A stretch of 7,844 nt of DNA from Desulfobacterales bacterium. GTDB taxonomy: Bacteria; Desulfobacterota; Desulfobacteria; Desulfobacterales; Desulfosalsimonadaceae. The notes beneath the pieces are model-generated. The model was not told the DNA's origin. It made no database searches and saw only the letters and a list, made by a program, of their open reading frames with translations. The position numbers and the translations under genes were made by a program. The stretch spans positions 1-7,844 of the forward strand of contig JAOZOL010000105.1 of the NCBI GenBank assembly GCA_029933295.1. The letters run 5' to 3'. Positions 6,177-7,844 of this stretch are shown piece after piece (positions within the stretch are counted from its first letter, which is position 1; the number at the start of each line of letters is the position of its first letter).

Positions 6177-7358
6177 TCAGGTAAATTTTTTAATCGCCCT
6201 TTCAAATCCCGGCATGGCATTTACTATGGTGGCGTCGTCCACGCAGAATGCGATTCGAAAATGCCCGGGGCCGCCGAAACCGCTGCCAGGGACAACCAGA
6301 ATCAGCTCTTCGGCAAGGGCCTGAGCAAATTTGACATCATCTGCAATGGGTGATTGCGGGAACAGATAGAATGCTCCCGGTGGTTTGATAAACTCATAGC
6401 CGGCATTCGCAAGCCCGTCACACAGCAGTTTTCGTTTTTCAGCATATCGTCCGACATCAACCGTTTCACCGATAATCGCACCAACCACCCGCTGCATCAG
6501 GGCCGGTGCGTTGACAAAGCCCAGGATACGATTGCAAAGGCTCATACCGTTGGTCAAATCGGATCGACAGGTTGCTGAAGGATTAACCGCGATATACCCG
6601 ATGCGTTCGCCTGGAATGGAAAGGTCCTTTGAATAAGAGGTCGTGATTATACTTTCCGGATAACAGGCAAAAATACTCGGCACGTTAATGCCGTCATAAA
6701 CAATTTTTCGATACGGTTCATCGGCTATCAGATACAGGGTCCGCCCATATGCGATGCTTTTATCTGAAAGCAGCTTTCCCAGTTGGTTTAAGCTCTCTTT
6801 TGAATAAATCTGGCCCGTGGGGTTGTTGGGTGAATTGATGATAATGGCTTTGGTTTTTTTTGTGATCGCGCGTTCTATGGCACCTATATTCAAGGTAAAA
6901 TCAGGCAGTGTTTTAACCGGAATAAGTTTGCCGCCGTGATTTTCGGCATAAAATTTATATTCCACAAAAAACGGGGCCGGGGTCAGGACCTCGTCTTCGG
7001 GATCGATAATTGTTTTTAAAATAACATTTAATCCCCCGGCGGCCCCGCAGGTCATGAGAATTTCATTTTCGGTGATGTCTGCGTCATGTTCTTTGGAAAG
7101 AAATGCAGCCACCGCATGGCGGACATGGGGATAGCCGGGATTCGGCATATAGGCGTGAACACCGGCATCTTCTGCTTCTGCGATTTGCCTCAGCTTTTGC
7201 GTAAAGGAGGCCGGCGGCTGAAGGTTGGGGTTGCCCAGGCTGAAATCAAACACATTTTCAACTCCGTGTTCGGCTTTGAGACTGGCCCCTTGTTCAAACA
7301 TTTTTCGGATCCATGAGGCACTTTCCATGTATTTTTCAATATGTTTTGCAATGGTCAT
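6177..7358 (-). CDS. Class I/II pyridoxal-phosphate aminotransferase
   Basis: This 393-residue fold-type I enzyme is related to aspartate aminotransferases. PLP features are clear: GAAGGL (105-110) for phosphate binding, NSPNNPTG (175-182) and ADEPYRKIVYDG (212-223) with the pyridine-contacting Asp213 and Tyr216. SYSKDLSIPGERIGYIA (241-257) contains the Schiff-base Lys244 and Arg252. Arg368 in GHFRIAFC is the likely alpha-carboxylate-binding residue. The N-terminal MESASWIRKMFEQG is typical of a subgroup common in anaerobes whose substrate is not fixed by sequence, so no symbol is given. CCGGAG with GGAG six bases before ATG supports the start; the in-frame Met11 start lacks a comparable site. 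It lies 19 bases after the Nfu gene and 14 before Memo, within one probable operon. Confidence 0.95.
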   Translation of the reverse strand: MTIAKHIEKYMESASWIRKMFEQGASLKAEHGVENVFDFSLGNPNLQPPASFTQKLRQIAEAEDAGVHAYMPNPGYPHVRHAVAAFLSKEHDADITENEILMTCGAAGGLNVILKTIIDPEDEVLTPAPFFVEYKFYAENHGGKLIPVKTLPDFTLNIGAIERAITKKTKAIIINSPNNPTGQIYSKESLNQLGKLLSDKSIAYGRTLYLIADEPYRKIVYDGINVPSIFACYPESIITTSYSKDLSIPGERIGYIAVNPSATCRSDLTNGMSLCNRILGFVNAPALMQRVVGAIIGETVDVGRYAEKRKLLCDGLANAGYEFIKPPGAFYLFPQSPIADDVKFAQALAEELILVVPGSGFGGPGHFRIAFCVDDATIVNAMPGFERAIKKFT

Positions 7359-7377
7359 GGTGGTCTCCGGTTCAGCG

Positions 7378-7599
7378 TTAGTCTACTTTTTCAACTGATT
7401 TGATTTCGGGGATTTCCTGCATTACCAGGCGTTCAATTCCATTTTTTAATGTCATCTGGGACATGGGGCATCCGGCGCAGGCGCCCTGGAGCTTAACCGT
7501 GACAATGCCGTCAACCACATCGATGAGTTCCACATCACCGCCGTCCGCCTGCAGAGACGGTCTGATTTTATCGATGATTTTTTGTACTTTTTCTTTCAT
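7378..7599 (-). CDS. Nfu-type iron-sulfur scaffold protein (NifU C-terminal domain)
   Basis: This 73-residue protein consists only of the NifU C-terminal (Nfu) domain. Family features are IRPSLQADGGDVELIDV (12-28), VTVKLQGAC (33-41) and the CAGCP motif with Cys41 and Cys44. GIERLVMQEIPEIKSV ends the domain. In this family a dimer holds a labile [4Fe-4S] cluster between two CxxC motifs and passes it to apo-enzymes in the cytoplasm. It lacks the A-type or IscU-like domains of NfuA and full NifU, as is usual for short forms in anaerobes. AGGAGG (7604-7609) precedes ATG by four bases. It appears to be the first gene of the nfu-aminotransferase-Memo set, and its clusters could serve any of the many Fe-S proteins expected in such an organism. 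Confidence 0.95.
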   Translation of the reverse strand: MKEKVQKIIDKIRPSLQADGGDVELIDVVDGIVTVKLQGACAGCPMSQMTLKNGIERLVMQEIPEIKSVEKVD

Positions 7600-7625
7600 G
7601 CTGCCTCCTGTTGTTATTATTAAAA

Positions 7626-7654
7626 ATCATAGGATGAAAGGCAAAATATTGCAA
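7626..7654 (-). promoter_or_regulatory. Sigma70-like promoter for the nfu operon
   Basis: On the minus strand TTGCAA (7649-7654, four of six) is followed after exactly 17 bases by TATGAT (7626-7631, five of six). The predicted start near 7619 leaves a leader of about 20 bases with the AGGAGG ribosome site well placed. No terminator is visible behind tgt, so read-through from tgt may also contribute. Confidence 0.45.
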
Positions 7655-7668
7655 ATAAATTTACCCTG

Positions 7669-7844
7669 TCACATCCCTGCCGGTTCTCTCGTGCTCCGTT
7701 TACTATAAAACGATTTTTTAAACGCATTGAATTTGTCTGCTAAAATCGCCTTTCGCATGGCCCGCATTAATTGAAGGTAATAATACAGATTATGGATGGT
7801 GTTTAAGCGGTATGACAGCAGTTCCCGGCAACGGTAAAGATGAT
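7669..7844 (-). CDS. tgt: Queuine tRNA-ribosyltransferase, C-terminal fragment
   Basis: The last 57 residues of a gene entering from the right edge are visible; its 5' part lies outside the window. HLYRC, then RLNTIHNLYYYLQLMRAMRKAI, matches the C-terminal end of bacterial tRNA-guanine transglycosylase, where E. coli has HLDRC and RLNTIHNLRYYQRLM. The His of NTIHN is the fourth ligand of the structural zinc; the three Cys ligands lie upstream beyond the edge. The enzyme exchanges guanine for preQ1 at wobble position 34 of GUN-anticodon tRNAs. The stop is TGA after a short tail, SKRSTREPAGM, and lies 69 bases before the nfu start. The truncation is only due to the window edge. Confidence 0.92.
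   Translation of the reverse strand, partial: HLYRCRELLSYRLNTIHNLYYYLQLMRAMRKAILADKFNAFKKSFYSKRSTREPAGM

Noticed and set aside
7400..7708. Plus-strand open frame across nfu and the tgt 3' end
   Set aside because: It covers two recognised minus-strand genes and the gap between them; its translation shows no family.

Overview
This is a bacterial window of moderate GC with seven protein genes, all on the minus strand, so transcription runs from the right edge to the left. The gene content is a Tgt tail, a small Nfu scaffold, an aminotransferase, a Memo-family protein, a FAA1-type acyl-CoA synthetase and a CoA-transferase/GNAT fusion. Strong AAGGAGG ribosome sites and short-palindrome repeats accompany them. 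Together these most resemble a sulfate-reducing Desulfobacterota genome (Desulfobacterales-like). That placement is inference from gene families, not a search result.

Right part (7844 to 5299): the C-terminus of tRNA-guanine transglycosylase enters from the edge. After a 69-base gap with a plausible sigma70 promoter comes a compact set: an Nfu-type Fe-S scaffold (19-base gap), a class I/II PLP aminotransferase (14-base gap) and AmmeMemoRadiSam protein B. The last two are probably translationally coupled, because the Memo ribosome site lies directly beside the aminotransferase stop codon.

Middle part (5298 to 1350): a 163-base intergenic region holds a perfect TTGACA box, a CATAAT box and two adjoining palindromes where an operator would sit. 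It leads into an intact AMP-forming long-chain acyl-CoA synthetase. After 132 bases comes a 618-residue fusion of an acetyl-CoA hydrolase/transferase fold and a Pat-like GNAT acetyltransferase. The transferase half has lost the catalytic glutamate and the glycine loop, so I read it as a probable pseudoenzyme sensor attached to a lysine acyltransferase. The neighbouring synthetase, which has the usual A10 lysine (K577), is an obvious candidate target. This is the most interesting feature of the window.

Left part (1349 to 1): a 417-base (1350-933) non-coding stretch contains two separate repeats. One is a 150-bp MITE-like element with 24-bp terminal inverted repeats and a perfect 8-bp target duplication. 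The other is a ~155-bp imperfect palindrome with a 17-bp perfect core stem, which runs into the stop codon of the fusion gene. Beyond them is a family 2 glycosyltransferase whose stop codon lies inside a heptamer tandem repeat. No tRNA, rRNA, CRISPR array or intact transposase was seen.
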